A DNA stretch of 64,000 bases from an uncultured Flavobacteriaceae bacterium (lineage in GTDB: Bacteria > Bacteroidota > Bacteroidia > Flavobacteriales > Flavobacteriaceae), in assembly GCA_913065125.1 (NCBI GenBank), contig CAJYAG010000003.1, forward strand, positions 186,001 to 250,000, given 5' to 3'. Position 1 is the first letter of the stretch. Each line of letters starts with the position of its first letter. Both the position numbers and the translations under genes were made by a program. The notes beneath the pieces were generated by a model. That model did not search any database, had not been told where the DNA came from, and saw nothing but the letters and a program-made list of their open reading frames with translations. Positions 9,608 to 19,284 of this stretch are shown here, in pieces.

Positions 9608-11011
9608 ATGAGTTATAAGAAAGTATGTATCGTTTTCGCTGTTTTTATAAGTTGTATAGGTTACAGTCAAAATAAACAATTATTGTTTGGTTTTGCAGAG
9701 ATGCCAAACACATTAATAGTAAATCCTGGAGCAGAAACTAATTTTAGATATCATGCAGGCATACCCGTTTTATCAGGATTGTCTTTTAATATAGGTTCGT
9801 CAGAAGCAAAATTATCAGACTTGTTTTTAGAAGATAAAACAAATTTTACAACAAAATTTAAAAGATTAATAGGAAAACTAACTGAAAGAGATTTTTTAGA
9901 TTTTAATACAACTGTAGAGATTTTAAACGGCGGTTATCGTTTAAATGAAAAAATGTATTTAAGTTTTGGATTGTATCAAGAAGTTGATTTTGTTGGGTAT
10001 TTTCCTAACGATATTGTAAATTCGTTGTATTACGGAAATGGATTAAATATAGATAAAACGGTCCATTTATCTGAGCTAAAATTTAGAGGAGATGTGTTAG
10101 GCGTTATCCATGCAGGACTATCCTACAAAGTAAATAAAAAACTAAATATTGGAGGTAGATTAAAAGTTTATTCTGGAAGCGTTCATATGTCGTCAAATAA
10201 TAATACAGGAACTTTTAGTACAGTAGAAGGTGAAAATAATGTTTACAGACATTATTTAACCAATATAAATATTGATATAAATACTTCTGGTATTGTTAAT
10301 GAAGACAATAAAGTTAATATTGGTTTAAAAGATGTAATAGATAACACTTTTTTAAGTAAAAATATTGGTGTTGGTGTAGACCTTGGTTTTACCTATCATT
10401 ATACGCCACAAATAGAATTTACAGGAAGTATTTTAGATGTAGGTTTTGTAAATTATTCAAAAAATGTAAAAACCTTATCTGTTGAAGGAAGTCATCAATT
10501 TGACGGTGTAGAGTTAATGTTCGATGAAACCAATAAAGACTATTGGGAGCCAATTAGTAAAGATTATTTAGCTGAATTATATAGCGAGTTTAAGACTAAT
10601 GTTTCTAGAGAAATACATGAAAATTCTTTTATTTCTTGGAGACCAATAAAATTAAATGGGGCAGTAAGATATAGTTTTGGTAGAGCAAGATCAAACAAAG
10701 AATGTTATGATGAAACCTATAAAGAATATTATAACAATTCTGTAGGGTTGCAGTTGTTTGCAATTACCAGACCTTTAAGTACACAAGTTGCAGCAACTAT
10801 GTTTTTTGAAAAAAGTATTGGAGAAAAATTTCATGCAAAATTTACGTATACGGCTGATGATTACTCGTTTACAAATGTTGGAGTAGGAGTTTCTACTCAA
10901 ATAGGAAAATTTCATTTATATGGTTTGTTAAACAATGTATTAAAATTGTCAGATTTGGCAGAAACCAGTAACGCTTCTTTGCAATTTGGATTTAATTTAA
11001 TATTTGATTAA
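9608..11011 (+). CDS. DUF5723 family outer-membrane-like protein
   Basis: Exported protein of 467 aa with a signal peptide ending near GYSQ (about residue 21). The body is rich in alternating hydrophobic and polar strands with repeated Gly/Tyr/Phe, like a PorP/SprF or FadL-like beta-barrel (for example YLSFGLYQEVDFVGYF near 118), and it ends SLQFGFNLIFD with an aromatic strand near the C-terminus. This matches the DUF5723 proteins common in Flavobacteriia. Function is unknown. It is the middle gene of a tightly packed lipoprotein-DUF5723-secreted protein operon. Confidence 0.83.
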   Translation: MSYKKVCIVFAVFISCIGYSQNKQLLFGFAEMPNTLIVNPGAETNFRYHAGIPVLSGLSFNIGSSEAKLSDLFLEDKTNFTTKFKRLIGKLTERDFLDFNTTVEILNGGYRLNEKMYLSFGLYQEVDFVGYFPNDIVNSLYYGNGLNIDKTVHLSELKFRGDVLGVIHAGLSYKVNKKLNIGGRLKVYSGSVHMSSNNNTGTFSTVEGENNVYRHYLTNINIDINTSGIVNEDNKVNIGLKDVIDNTFLSKNIGVGVDLGFTYHYTPQIEFTGSILDVGFVNYSKNVKTLSVEGSHQFDGVELMFDETNKDYWEPISKDYLAELYSEFKTNVSREIHENSFISWRPIKLNGAVRYSFGRARSNKECYDETYKEYYNNSVGLQLFAITRPLSTQVAATMFFEKSIGEKFHAKFTYTADDYSFTNVGVGVSTQIGKFHLYGLLNNVLKLSDLAETSNASLQFGFNLIFD

Positions 11012-11012
11012 A

Positions 11013-11774
11013 ATGAAGAAAATATTTTTTTTAGGACTTTTTATTTGCAGTATTTCGTTTTTTGGACAACAAAAATTAAGCAATTACAAATATGTTGTGG
11101 TAGCAAATAAGTTTGATTTTTTTAAAAAAGCAGATCAATATCAAACGAGCTCTTTAACCAAATTTCTTTTTAATAAATACGGATATACATCATTCTTAAA
11201 TACAGAAGATTTGCCGGAAGATATAAAAAGTAATAGGTGCTCTTCTATGTTTGCTTCGGTAAATGATTCTTCTACAATGTTAACAACTAAAGTAAACATC
11301 GTATTGAAAGATTGTAACGATAAGATACTTTATTCAAGTATAATTGGAAAAAGTAAAGAGAAAGTATATAAAAAATCGTTTCACGAAGCAATTCGAAATG
11401 CGTTTAAAGACCCAATGCTTAAAAACTATTCTTACAAACCACAAAACAGTACTACTAAGACAGTGCTTAAAACCCCAAAAGTAAATAAAAAGGTAATTGT
11501 AAAAGCTGCTATCCCAAAAACAGAAATTCCTAATAAAGCTACAAAGCCTAAAAAGATAAAACAAGCTGTGTTGTATGCACAAGTTACCAGCAACGGATTT
11601 CAATTGGTAGATACAACGCCTAAAGTAATCTTCAAAGTTTTAAAAACACTGCAAGAGACCGTTTTTATCATTGAAAATAAAAACGGAATTTTATACAAAA
11701 ACAAAACTATTTGGATTGCAGAGTATTATGAGAACAATGTACTTATTCAAAAAGAATATCAAATAAAATTCTAA
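11013..11774 (+). CDS. Secreted protein of unknown function
   Basis: Exported protein of 253 aa. The ATG at 11013 opens a signal peptide (MKKIFFLGLFICSISFFGQQ); the longer frame from 11004 overlaps the preceding gene and is unlikely. After the signal, residues 25-130 look like a small folded domain (KYVVVANKFDFFKKADQY...). Next comes a Lys/Pro/Thr-rich linker around residues 140-185, then a C-terminal beta-rich segment containing QLVDTTPKV and ending QIKF. I do not recognise the family. One base separates it from the upstream stop; its 3' end overlaps the convergent rarA stop by 4 bases. Confidence 0.82.
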   Translation: MKKIFFLGLFICSISFFGQQKLSNYKYVVVANKFDFFKKADQYQTSSLTKFLFNKYGYTSFLNTEDLPEDIKSNRCSSMFASVNDSSTMLTTKVNIVLKDCNDKILYSSIIGKSKEKVYKKSFHEAIRNAFKDPMLKNYSYKPQNSTTKTVLKTPKVNKKVIVKAAIPKTEIPNKATKPKKIKQAVLYAQVTSNGFQLVDTTPKVIFKVLKTLQETVFIIENKNGILYKNKTIWIAEYYENNVLIQKEYQIKF

Positions 11775-13045
11775 TACTTATACTTATCTTTCCATCTGTT
11801 TTTTAAAACTTCTCTAAATGCGTTTTCTCTTGGATTATTCCCAGGTTCATACAATTTTGTTGTGCTAATTTCTTCTGGTAAAAACTCTTGATTGGCAAAG
11901 TTACTTTCGTAATTGTGCGCATATTTATAGTTTTTTCCGTAATCTAAATCTTTCATCAATTTTGTTGGTGCATTTCTTAGTGCTAATGGCACAGACAAAT
12001 TGCCTGTTTTTCTAACCAATTCTTGTGCGTTCCCAATAGCCTCATACGAAGCATTGCTTTTTGCTGAATTTGCTAAATAGATAGCACATTGACTTAAAAT
12101 AATCCTCGATTCTGGATGTCCGATTACAGAAACAGCTTGAAAAGTGTTATTTGCTAAAATTAAAGCCGTCGGATTTGCATTTCCAATATCTTCTGATGCT
12201 AAAATCAATAATCGTCTAGCAATAAACTTTACATCTTCACCACCTTCAATCATTCTTGCCAACCAATACACTGCAGCATTTGGGTCACTTCCTCGAATAG
12301 ACTTTATAAATGCTGAAATAATATCGTAATGCTGTTCTCCAGTTTTATCGTAATGAACTGTGTTTTTTTGAACTTTCTCTAAAACAAACTTGTCCGTTAT
12401 TTTTACAGGGTCTTCAGAGGAATTCACTAGCAATTCAAAAACATTTAAAAGTTTTCTTGCATCACCGCCAGAAACACGGATTAATGCATCCGTTTCTAAG
12501 AGTTCTATTTTTCGCTTAGAAATAAACTCATCTTTTTTTATAGCTCGATCTATTAAAGCGATTAAATCTTCTTTATCAAACGAATTTAAAATATACACCT
12601 GACAACGAGAAAGTAATGCAGGAATCACTTCGAAACTCGGATTTTCTGTAGTTGCTCCAATTAATGTTACCCAGCCCTTTTCTACTGCGCCTAATAAAGA
12701 ATCTTGTTGAGATTTACTAAAACGATGAATTTCATCAATAAATAAAATAGGGTTTTTACTGGTAAATAAGCCACCGCTATTTTTTGCTTTTTCAATTATT
12801 TCTCTAACATCTTTTACGCCAGAACTAATGGCACTTAACGTATAAAAAGGTCTGTCAGATTCTTGAGCAATAATATTTGCGAGTGTTGTTTTTCCAATTC
12901 CTGGAGGTCCCCATAAAATTAAAGAAGGGATTATTCCTTGTTTGATATGGTTGGTAAGTATGCCGTTTTTGCCTACTAAGTGTTGCTGACTAATATAATC
13001 ATCTAAATTTTTTGGTCTTATACGTTCTGCTAATGGCTCGTTCAT
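11771..13045 (-). CDS. rarA: Replication-associated recombination protein A (AAA+ ATPase)
   Basis: Cytoplasmic AAA+ ATPase of 424 aa (RarA/MgsA family, related to WRNIP1 and the clamp-loader group) acting at stalled replication forks. Walker A is GPPGIGKTT near residue 45, Walker [10 protein letters not shown] near 98, sensor 1 ATTENPSF near 124, and the C-terminal MgsA domain has [22 protein letters not shown] near 315. Length is normal. It starts [17 protein letters not shown], the usual N-terminus. Monocistronic and convergent with the secreted-protein operon. Confidence 0.96.
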   Translation of the reverse strand: MNEPLAERIRPKNLDDYISQQHLVGKNGILTNHIKQGIIPSLILWGPPGIGKTTLANIIAQESDRPFYTLSAISSGVKDVREIIEKAKNSGGLFTSKNPILFIDEIHRFSKSQQDSLLGAVEKGWVTLIGATTENPSFEVIPALLSRCQVYILNSFDKEDLIALIDRAIKKDEFISKRKIELLETDALIRVSGGDARKLLNVFELLVNSSEDPVKITDKFVLEKVQKNTVHYDKTGEQHYDIISAFIKSIRGSDPNAAVYWLARMIEGGEDVKFIARRLLILASEDIGNANPTALILANNTFQAVSVIGHPESRIILSQCAIYLANSAKSNASYEAIGNAQELVRKTGNLSVPLALRNAPTKLMKDLDYGKNYKYAHNYESNFANQEFLPEEISTTKLYEPGNNPRENAFREVLKNRWKDKYKY

Positions 13046-13121
13046 ACTGTAAAAATAAGGAAGTTTTATGACAGATTTTCAGTAAATTTTAAATGGCTGA
13101 ATTTTTGCTAATTTTATATGG

Positions 13122-13802
13122 ATGAAAACAAGCAATCAATTTAAATTTACAAAAGAAGTTTTAGGAGTTCCACTTACTTTTATTTTTGTAATCTGGTTTG
13201 TTTATTGGATTGAAATACATTTTTCATTTAATTTTACGAAAGCAGGAATTTACCCAAGGAGTTTAAGTGGCTTAAAAGGTGTTCTTTTTTCTCCTTTTAT
13301 TCATAGCGATACAAACCACCTTTTTAATAATTCAATTCCTCTGTTCGTCTTATTATCGTTTTTAATTTACTTTTATAGGTCTGTTTATTTAAAAGTTCTT
13401 TTTTTAGGCGGACTTTTATCTGGATTACTAACTTGGTTGATTGCTCGCGAAGCATATCACATTGGAGCTAGCGGAATTGTATATTTGCTTTTTAGTTTTG
13501 TTTTTTTCTCTGGAATTATAAAAAAGCAATTTCAATTAGTAGCAGTTTCTTTAATAGTCATTTTTTTGTACGGAAGTATGGTTTGGTACGTTTTTCCAAT
13601 TAAAGAGGCTGTTTCTTGGGAAGGGCATCTGTCAGGTTTTTTAGTAGGATTTATTTTTTCTTTTATCTTTAAACAAAAAGGTATAGTAAAAGAACAATAC
13701 GAATTTAAAGAAACAGATTTTGATTTACTTTTTGACGATGATGGTAATTTTAATCCTCCACAACAAGAAGTAGAAGCGGAGTCCAACAAAGAAGAAAAGT
13801 AA
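13122..13802 (+). CDS. Rhomboid family intramembrane serine protease
   Basis: Membrane protein of 226 aa with about six transmembrane segments. The catalytic Ser lies in the motif GASG (HIGASGIVY, near residue 117) and the catalytic His in WEGHLSGF near 168. The conserved HxxxN element upstream is seen as NHLFNN near 69. It ends in a 40-residue acidic hydrophilic tail (FDLLFDDDGNFN). Cleaves within or near membranes; substrates unknown. The stop is one base from the convergent rlmB stop. Confidence 0.92.
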   Translation: MKTSNQFKFTKEVLGVPLTFIFVIWFVYWIEIHFSFNFTKAGIYPRSLSGLKGVLFSPFIHSDTNHLFNNSIPLFVLLSFLIYFYRSVYLKVLFLGGLLSGLLTWLIAREAYHIGASGIVYLLFSFVFFSGIIKKQFQLVAVSLIVIFLYGSMVWYVFPIKEAVSWEGHLSGFLVGFIFSFIFKQKGIVKEQYEFKETDFDLLFDDDGNFNPPQQEVEAESNKEEK

Positions 13803-13803
13803 C

Positions 13804-14553
13804 CTAACTACTAATTAACCTCTGTCTAACTGTTTCATATAAAAAAGCACCGCAAGCAACAGAAACATTTAAAGATTCAATCTCTCCTAGAATAGGAAGC
13901 TTTGCTTTATAATCTACCATTTTTAAAATAGAAGGATTTACTCCTCTATGTTCAGATCCCATAATAATTGCGATAGGTTGCTTAAAATTGATATCAAAAA
14001 CAGAAGCGTCGGTTTTTTCTGTAGCAGCAACAGTTTTAATATCAGATGCTTGCAAGATAAACATCGCATCTTTAATATGATCTACTTTGCAAATAGGTAC
14101 TTTAAAAGCAGCACCGGCAGATGTTTTTATGGTTTCTGCATTTACTGGTGCGCTTCCATTTTTCTGGATGATAATTCCGTTTACACCTGTGCATTCTGCA
14201 GTCCTTATAATAGCTCCGAAATTTCTAACATCAGATATTTGGTCTAATAATATAAATAATGGAGTTTTGTTTTTTTCTAGTGTAGTTTGAATCAATTCGT
14301 CTAAATCATAAAAATCAATTGGAGAAATTTGTGCGACTGCTCCTTGATGATTGTTGTATTTTGATAAACGATCTAATTTTTCTACAGGAACATTACTTGT
14401 AGAGATTCCATTTGCTTTTATCAAACTATTTAATTCAGAAAATAAACTTCCTTTTAATTCTTTTTGTAAATACACTTTACTAATTGTATTCCCACTGTTT
14501 ATAGCTTCTATAATAGCTCTAATTCCAAAAATTATTTCTGTTTTTATTTCCAT
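13804..14553 (-). CDS. rlmB: 23S rRNA (guanosine-2'-O-)-methyltransferase RlmB-like
   Basis: SpoU/TrmH-family (SPOUT) RNA methyltransferase of 249 aa. An N-terminal substrate-binding domain (FGIRAIIEAIN) is followed by the knotted catalytic domain with motif 1 DVRNFGAIIRTAE near residue 109, motif 2 IMGSEHRGV near 196 and motif 3 LGEIESLNVSVACGAFLYE near 220. The family methylates G2251 (E. coli numbering) of 23S rRNA, using SAM. On the same strand as the susCD operon upstream but separated from it by a strong terminator. Confidence 0.93.
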   Translation of the reverse strand: MEIKTEIIFGIRAIIEAINSGNTISKVYLQKELKGSLFSELNSLIKANGISTSNVPVEKLDRLSKYNNHQGAVAQISPIDFYDLDELIQTTLEKNKTPLFILLDQISDVRNFGAIIRTAECTGVNGIIIQKNGSAPVNAETIKTSAGAAFKVPICKVDHIKDAMFILQASDIKTVAATEKTDASVFDINFKQPIAIIMGSEHRGVNPSILKMVDYKAKLPILGEIESLNVSVACGAFLYETVRQRLISS

Positions 14554-14576
14554 ACTGCAAATGTAATTATAAAAAA

Positions 14577-14605
14577 AAAAACCACCTCAATTGAGGTGGT
14601 TTCTT
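14577..14605 (-). terminator. Intrinsic terminator of susCD operon 1
   Basis: Perfect palindrome AACCACCTCAATTGAGGTGGTT at 14580-14601, stem of up to 11 bp. Read on the minus strand it is followed by a run of about 11 T. It lies 20 bases past the susD stop and insulates rlmB. Confidence 0.9.
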
Positions 14606-14624
14606 TTATAATTCTAATAATTAA

Positions 14625-16001
14625 TTAGTATCCAGTATTTTGAACCATATTTGAATTGGCATCAATTTCCCCTTGAGGAATTGGCCATGCAAATGCGTTA
14701 TTTGGATACGTAAATGTTGCAGCAAAATTTTGTTGCACTGAAGTTTTAACTAATCCAGCTCCTGTTCTCATTAAATCATCAAAACGGAAACCTTCAAACA
14801 TTAATTCTTTTCTTCTTTCATTTAAAATATCTGCTTTAGATATAGTTGTATATGCAGCAGCTCCTCTTTTGCTAGTAATAGCATTTAATTGAGCAATAGC
14901 AGCAGGATATGAAGCTACACCTTCTTCAAATAATGCTTCTGCATAATTTAAAATCACCTCTTCATATCTGATTACAACAACGTTGTCATATCCTTGATTT
15001 TCTGGCCATTTTCCAATATTTCTAAGCATCGTTCCTTCCATACCTAAAATACCTTTTCTTACATCACCAGCATCATAAATACCATCAACACCATCAATAA
15101 CTTGAACATCACCGTAGCTTCCACCACCAGTTGTTCTATAGATGTATGCTAAACCATTACCACCTAAGTTATCAGTTGGACTAAAAGCTAATTCGAAAAT
15201 AGAATTTCCATTTCCTTTACCAGCCCATGAAGTTACATAGTTAGCAGCAGACATTACAGAGTATAATTGAGAATCTATTACAACCTTTGCAGCACTCTTA
15301 GCTCTAGGGTAATCCCCAAAATAAATTGCAGCTCTAGACTCTAAAGCTTTAGCAGTCATTTTAGACATGTATTCTTTAGAACCATCAAAATAAGCATTGC
15401 TCATTTTAGTATAAGCCATTTCTAAATCTGCATAAATATCAGCTTTATTAGCTGCTACAGTTTCACGAGCAGGGAATAAATCAGATCCTTTAAATTCCTT
15501 AACATAAGGAACACCTAAAGTACCACCAGCGTGTTGTTGACCATACGTCTTTACTAAATCAAAATGAGCTAATGCTCTCATTGCATATGCTTGTCCTTGA
15601 AGGTGAGAACCATAAGCTGCATCTCCTTCTAAAGTAGATAAATCAGTTGCAATAACAATATTTGCAATTGCAATAGCACGATACGCATCATCAAACATAA
15701 AACCTGAGTTTGCGTTATAAGCTAAAGAAGCTTGTGTTGTGAAACGTCCAGAGTTACCGTTAGAAAAACAGTTGTCAGAACGAACTTCACCATTTATGAT
15801 AAAATCTCTACCATAATATCCTGAGCCAGTAATTGCATTATAGGCTCCTTTCATAATACCTTCTACATCCGATACAGTTTTTATACTTCCTTCAACTGAT
15901 TTACTTTGCTCTAAACTAGGGTCTAGATCAGCAGTATTACATGAAGAAAATATTAACGTAAAGATGAAAAGTGTTGTAAATAATTTATTTATTTTTTTCA
16001 T
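14625..16001 (-). CDS. RagB/SusD family nutrient-uptake outer membrane lipoprotein (operon 1)
   Basis: SusD-like lipoprotein of 458 aa with lipobox FSSC, Cys21, followed by the usual N-terminal SusD region and TPR-like helices (YAMRALAHFDLVKTYGQ near residue 140), and a C-terminal RagB region with RRKELMFEGFRFDDLMRTG near 400. Such proteins sit on the outer cell surface as a lid on a SusC channel and capture glycans or peptides. It starts 5 bases after the SusC stop. No glycoside hydrolase or peptidase lies nearby, so the substrate cannot be guessed. Confidence 0.95.
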   Translation of the reverse strand: MKKINKLFTTLFIFTLIFSSCNTADLDPSLEQSKSVEGSIKTVSDVEGIMKGAYNAITGSGYYGRDFIINGEVRSDNCFSNGNSGRFTTQASLAYNANSGFMFDDAYRAIAIANIVIATDLSTLEGDAAYGSHLQGQAYAMRALAHFDLVKTYGQQHAGGTLGVPYVKEFKGSDLFPARETVAANKADIYADLEMAYTKMSNAYFDGSKEYMSKMTAKALESRAAIYFGDYPRAKSAAKVVIDSQLYSVMSAANYVTSWAGKGNGNSIFELAFSPTDNLGGNGLAYIYRTTGGGSYGDVQVIDGVDGIYDAGDVRKGILGMEGTMLRNIGKWPENQGYDNVVVIRYEEVILNYAEALFEEGVASYPAAIAQLNAITSKRGAAAYTTISKADILNERRKELMFEGFRFDDLMRTGAGLVKTSVQQNFAATFTYPNNAFAWPIPQGEIDANSNMVQNTGY

Positions 16002-16006
16002 GATCT

Positions 16007-19000
16007 CTAAAATTTAATGTTAATACCAAAAATGATAGACTTAACTGGAGGTGTTGTTAATCCAGCTGTTCCACCAGCATCTACCTCAGGGTCATATTTT
16101 AAGTTGTCATCTTTAACCCAAGTAAACAAGTTTGTTCCTCTTACGAAAAATCTTGCAGATGATACACCAATAGATTCTAATACATCAGCATCCATGTTAT
16201 AACCAAAAGTTAAGTTTTTCAATCTAAAGTAATCTCCGTCATATAAGAACTTAGAGTTACTTTGCCATGGAATAGTTGTAGCTTGCATTCTACCAAATCT
16301 TGTTCCTGTGTCTCCAGGTTTTTGCCATCTATCTAAAATAGCATCTACACCAGAGTAGTATAAAGTAGAAAAGAAATCTGTACCATTAGTATATCTGTGC
16401 CAGTCTTCATATACTTTATGACCACCTGCATAATATCCATTAAGGTCTAAGAAGAATCCTTTGAAATCTACATGTACATTTAATCCACCTGTTAAAGTAG
16501 GAATTGCACTACCACCTTGAAATGCTCTTTCAGCAAGGTTAAAGTTGTTTGTAGTTGCACCGTCTTTACCATTTAGATAGTAAAGCTCATCACCATTAGC
16601 AGGATCTACTCCAGCCCATTTTTGCATGTGCCAAGCCCAAACTGGTTGTCCAACTTCTGTTCTAGATCTAGAACCACCACTAATATTGATAACTTCTCCG
16701 TTACCATCAACAGCTAATTCTAATACTTCGTTTTGAGTTGTAGCAAAGTTACCACCTACAGAAACGTTGAAGTCTTCAGATCTAATGATATCACCATTAA
16801 ATTCAACCTCAAATCCTTTATTCTCCATTCTACCAATGTTTCTTGTTTGAGATGAAAAACCAGTAGTTAAAGAAAGAGGAACGTTTAATAATAAGTCTTT
16901 AGACTCTCTTCTATAGTACCCAATAGAAGCACTAATTCTATTTTGGAATAATCCAACATCTAAACCTAAATCAAATGTATGAGAAGTTTCCCAAGATAAA
17001 TCGTTATTTCCAAAAGATGCCGGGTTAATAGCACCACCACCACCATAAGTTCCACCAAAACCAAACAACGCTTGGTAAGAGTTTAACCCAATGTTAGCAT
17101 TACCAGTTACACCGTAAGAAGTTCTAATTTTTAAATTATTAATATAATCTAAATCTTCCATAAAGCTTTCTTTGTGGATGTTCCACGCTGTACCAACAGA
17201 CCAGAAGTTACCCCATCTTTTTGCAGGTGCAAATCTTGAGTTCCCTTCACGAGTGTATGTTGCATCAAAAACATAACGTCCTTGAAAACCAGAATAGTGC
17301 ATTAAACCTAAGTAACGAGCAACTGCCCAGTCAGAGAATGAAGAAGTTGCAGAAGTAGGATTACCAGCCGAAGCTAAGTTTGTCAATCCATCCGTCGCAA
17401 AGTTATCTCCATCACCATCTAAGTATAAGCTTCTATTTTTTTGAAACTCTTGTACTAAAGTAAAATCTAATTGATGATCTTCATTAACATTATAAGTATA
17501 ATCTAAAGTATTTGCAAATACATATGTTACATTGTTTCTGTGTGCAGCCCAAGCATATCCGTTAGAACCTGCTCCGTCACCACTAATTCTGTTTCTATAT
17601 CTTTTATAGTTGTATACTTGATAATCGATATTGATTCTAGAACCTAAACGTAAGTTTTCGATAGGAGTTTCCCACTCAAATAAGTTGTTTGTAATAATTC
17701 TTGTAAATTTAGAATCATCAATATCATTTTGAGCAATCCATAATGGATTTGGTAACGTTGTATTTAAGTTAATAGTCCCATCAGGATTGTATGGTTGATC
17801 AATTCCAGGCATAAAGAACTTAACCGAACGAGGTGAAGAAAAATAAGCACTAGCTTCTAATAAACCATCTTGATAAGTATGTGATGCACTATTTTTTGTA
17901 GAAAACTTTAATTTATCACTTAAGTTTTTCGAAAAATTAATAGATCCAGAAACTCTATCAAAAGAAGAACCAATTACAGTAGCTTCTTGGTTGTAATACC
18001 CTAATGATGCATAAAAAGTATGATTTTCATCACCACCTTGTGCACTTAAGTTGTATTCTTGAAATAAAGCATCTTTATTTTTAATAGCATCATTCCAGTT
18101 TGCTTCTGGTCTCCCAGCTGCATTCCATTTTTTGTAATCATCTCCGAAGAAACCAGTTACGTTATACCAGTTCTTTGCGTCAGCAACATTATTTAAACCA
18201 AATCCAGCACCATATGTGTTGTATAAAGCTTCATAAAATAACATTTCTCTTTCTGCACCCGTTAAAGGTGTAGGACCATCAGTTGCATCATTTGAAAAAC
18301 CAACAGAAGAGCTAAAGCTAAATGTTGTTTTACCAGACTTACCAGCTTTAGTTGTAATTAAAATTACACCATTTGATCCTCTTGCACCATAAGCAGCAGT
18401 AGCAGAAGCATCTTTAAGTACCGTAATACTTGCAATGTTGTTACTGTTGATAGATGATAATGCAGATAAAGAAGAACCAGAACCTGTTGCAGAAACATTG
18501 CTGTTGTTCATTGGTACTCCATCAATTACATATAAAGGCTCATTACCAGCAGTAATTGAACTCACACCTCTAATTCTAATATCTGTTGTAGAACCTGGTG
18601 TACCAGAATCTCCATTAAATACTAGACCAGCTACTTTTCCTTGTAGAACTTGATCTACAGTAGAAACAGGAACTAATTCTATCTCTTCAGAGTTAACCTG
18701 AACAGTAGAACCTGTAAGTTCTGTTTTTTTCTGAGAACCATAACCTAAAATCACCACTTCATCAAGAACGTTAGCATCTTCTGCTAAAGTTACATTGATT
18801 ACTGCAGCACTTCCAACAGTTCTTTCAATTGTTTTGTAACCAAGGTAGCTATAAACTAATACATTACCAGACCTAGCTCTAATGGTATACTTACCATCAA
18901 AGTCTGTTTCAGTACCAGTTGTTGTTCCCTTAATTAAAATACTTACTCCAGGCAATGCACCAGATGCATCTGTAACAGTTCCTGAAATAGTCTTGTCCTG

Positions 19001-19066
19001 TGCAAAACTCATTTGCACAACAAACGCTAATAATAGCGTCAAGATTCCATTAAACTTTGTCTTCAT
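16007..19066 (-). CDS. SusC/RagA family TonB-linked outer membrane protein (operon 1)
   Basis: TonB-dependent outer membrane channel of 1019 aa. Order of parts: signal peptide MKTKFNGILTLLLAFVVQMS..FAQ; carboxypeptidase-D-like regulatory domain (VSGTVTDASGALPGVSI-type, about residues 24-100); TonB-box region NVLDEVVILGYG near 103; plug with DIRIRGVSS and PLYVIDGVPM near 165-190 and YGARGSNGVILITT near 225; then a large barrel ending GINIKF with terminal Phe. I start at the ATG at 19066; the track of sense codons upstream to 19102 overlaps the promoter. Energised by TonB-ExbBD, it imports substrate presented by the SusD partner. Confidence 0.96.
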   Translation of the reverse strand: MKTKFNGILTLLLAFVVQMSFAQDKTISGTVTDASGALPGVSILIKGTTTGTETDFDGKYTIRARSGNVLVYSYLGYKTIERTVGSAAVINVTLAEDANVLDEVVILGYGSQKKTELTGSTVQVNSEEIELVPVSTVDQVLQGKVAGLVFNGDSGTPGSTTDIRIRGVSSITAGNEPLYVIDGVPMNNSNVSATGSGSSLSALSSINSNNIASITVLKDASATAAYGARGSNGVILITTKAGKSGKTTFSFSSSVGFSNDATDGPTPLTGAEREMLFYEALYNTYGAGFGLNNVADAKNWYNVTGFFGDDYKKWNAAGRPEANWNDAIKNKDALFQEYNLSAQGGDENHTFYASLGYYNQEATVIGSSFDRVSGSINFSKNLSDKLKFSTKNSASHTYQDGLLEASAYFSSPRSVKFFMPGIDQPYNPDGTINLNTTLPNPLWIAQNDIDDSKFTRIITNNLFEWETPIENLRLGSRINIDYQVYNYKRYRNRISGDGAGSNGYAWAAHRNNVTYVFANTLDYTYNVNEDHQLDFTLVQEFQKNRSLYLDGDGDNFATDGLTNLASAGNPTSATSSFSDWAVARYLGLMHYSGFQGRYVFDATYTREGNSRFAPAKRWGNFWSVGTAWNIHKESFMEDLDYINNLKIRTSYGVTGNANIGLNSYQALFGFGGTYGGGGAINPASFGNNDLSWETSHTFDLGLDVGLFQNRISASIGYYRRESKDLLLNVPLSLTTGFSSQTRNIGRMENKGFEVEFNGDIIRSEDFNVSVGGNFATTQNEVLELAVDGNGEVINISGGSRSRTEVGQPVWAWHMQKWAGVDPANGDELYYLNGKDGATTNNFNLAERAFQGGSAIPTLTGGLNVHVDFKGFFLDLNGYYAGGHKVYEDWHRYTNGTDFFSTLYYSGVDAILDRWQKPGDTGTRFGRMQATTIPWQSNSKFLYDGDYFRLKNLTFGYNMDADVLESIGVSSARFFVRGTNLFTWVKDDNLKYDPEVDAGGTAGLTTPPVKSIIFGINIKF

Positions 19067-19092
19067 TTTATAATTATTTGAATTAATTGTCA

Positions 19093-19124
19093 CAAAAATC
19101 ATAATTATTTCTTAATAAACCCAA
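19093..19124 (-). promoter_or_regulatory. Predicted promoter of susCD operon 1
   Basis: On the minus strand TTG (19124-19122), a 21-base spacer, then GATTTTTG (19100-19093), one mismatch from the Bacteroidota -7 consensus TAnnTTTG. It implies a leader of roughly 20 bases before the ATG at 19066. The same arrangement is present ahead of the second susC. Confidence 0.6.
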
Positions 19125-19218
19125 TTTTTTAACATTTATTATTCATAATTTTTACTGATTATACACATTTATCATATAAAATATAAATTTCAACATTTAC
19201 ACTTAATTTTGTGCATAA

Positions 19219-19254
19219 AAAAAAGCTGTAAAGAGAAATCTTTACAGCTTTTAA
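19219..19254 (-). terminator. Intrinsic terminator of susCD operon 2
   Basis: Inverted repeat AAAAGCTGTAAAG / CTTTACAGCTTTT at 19221-19233 and 19240-19252 with a 6-base loop, followed on the minus strand by further T residues. It lies about 30 bases past the susD stop at 19285 and separates the two tandem susCD units. Confidence 0.88.
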
Positions 19255-19284
19255 TTTTTTTAAATTAAATTATACTTGTTTAAT

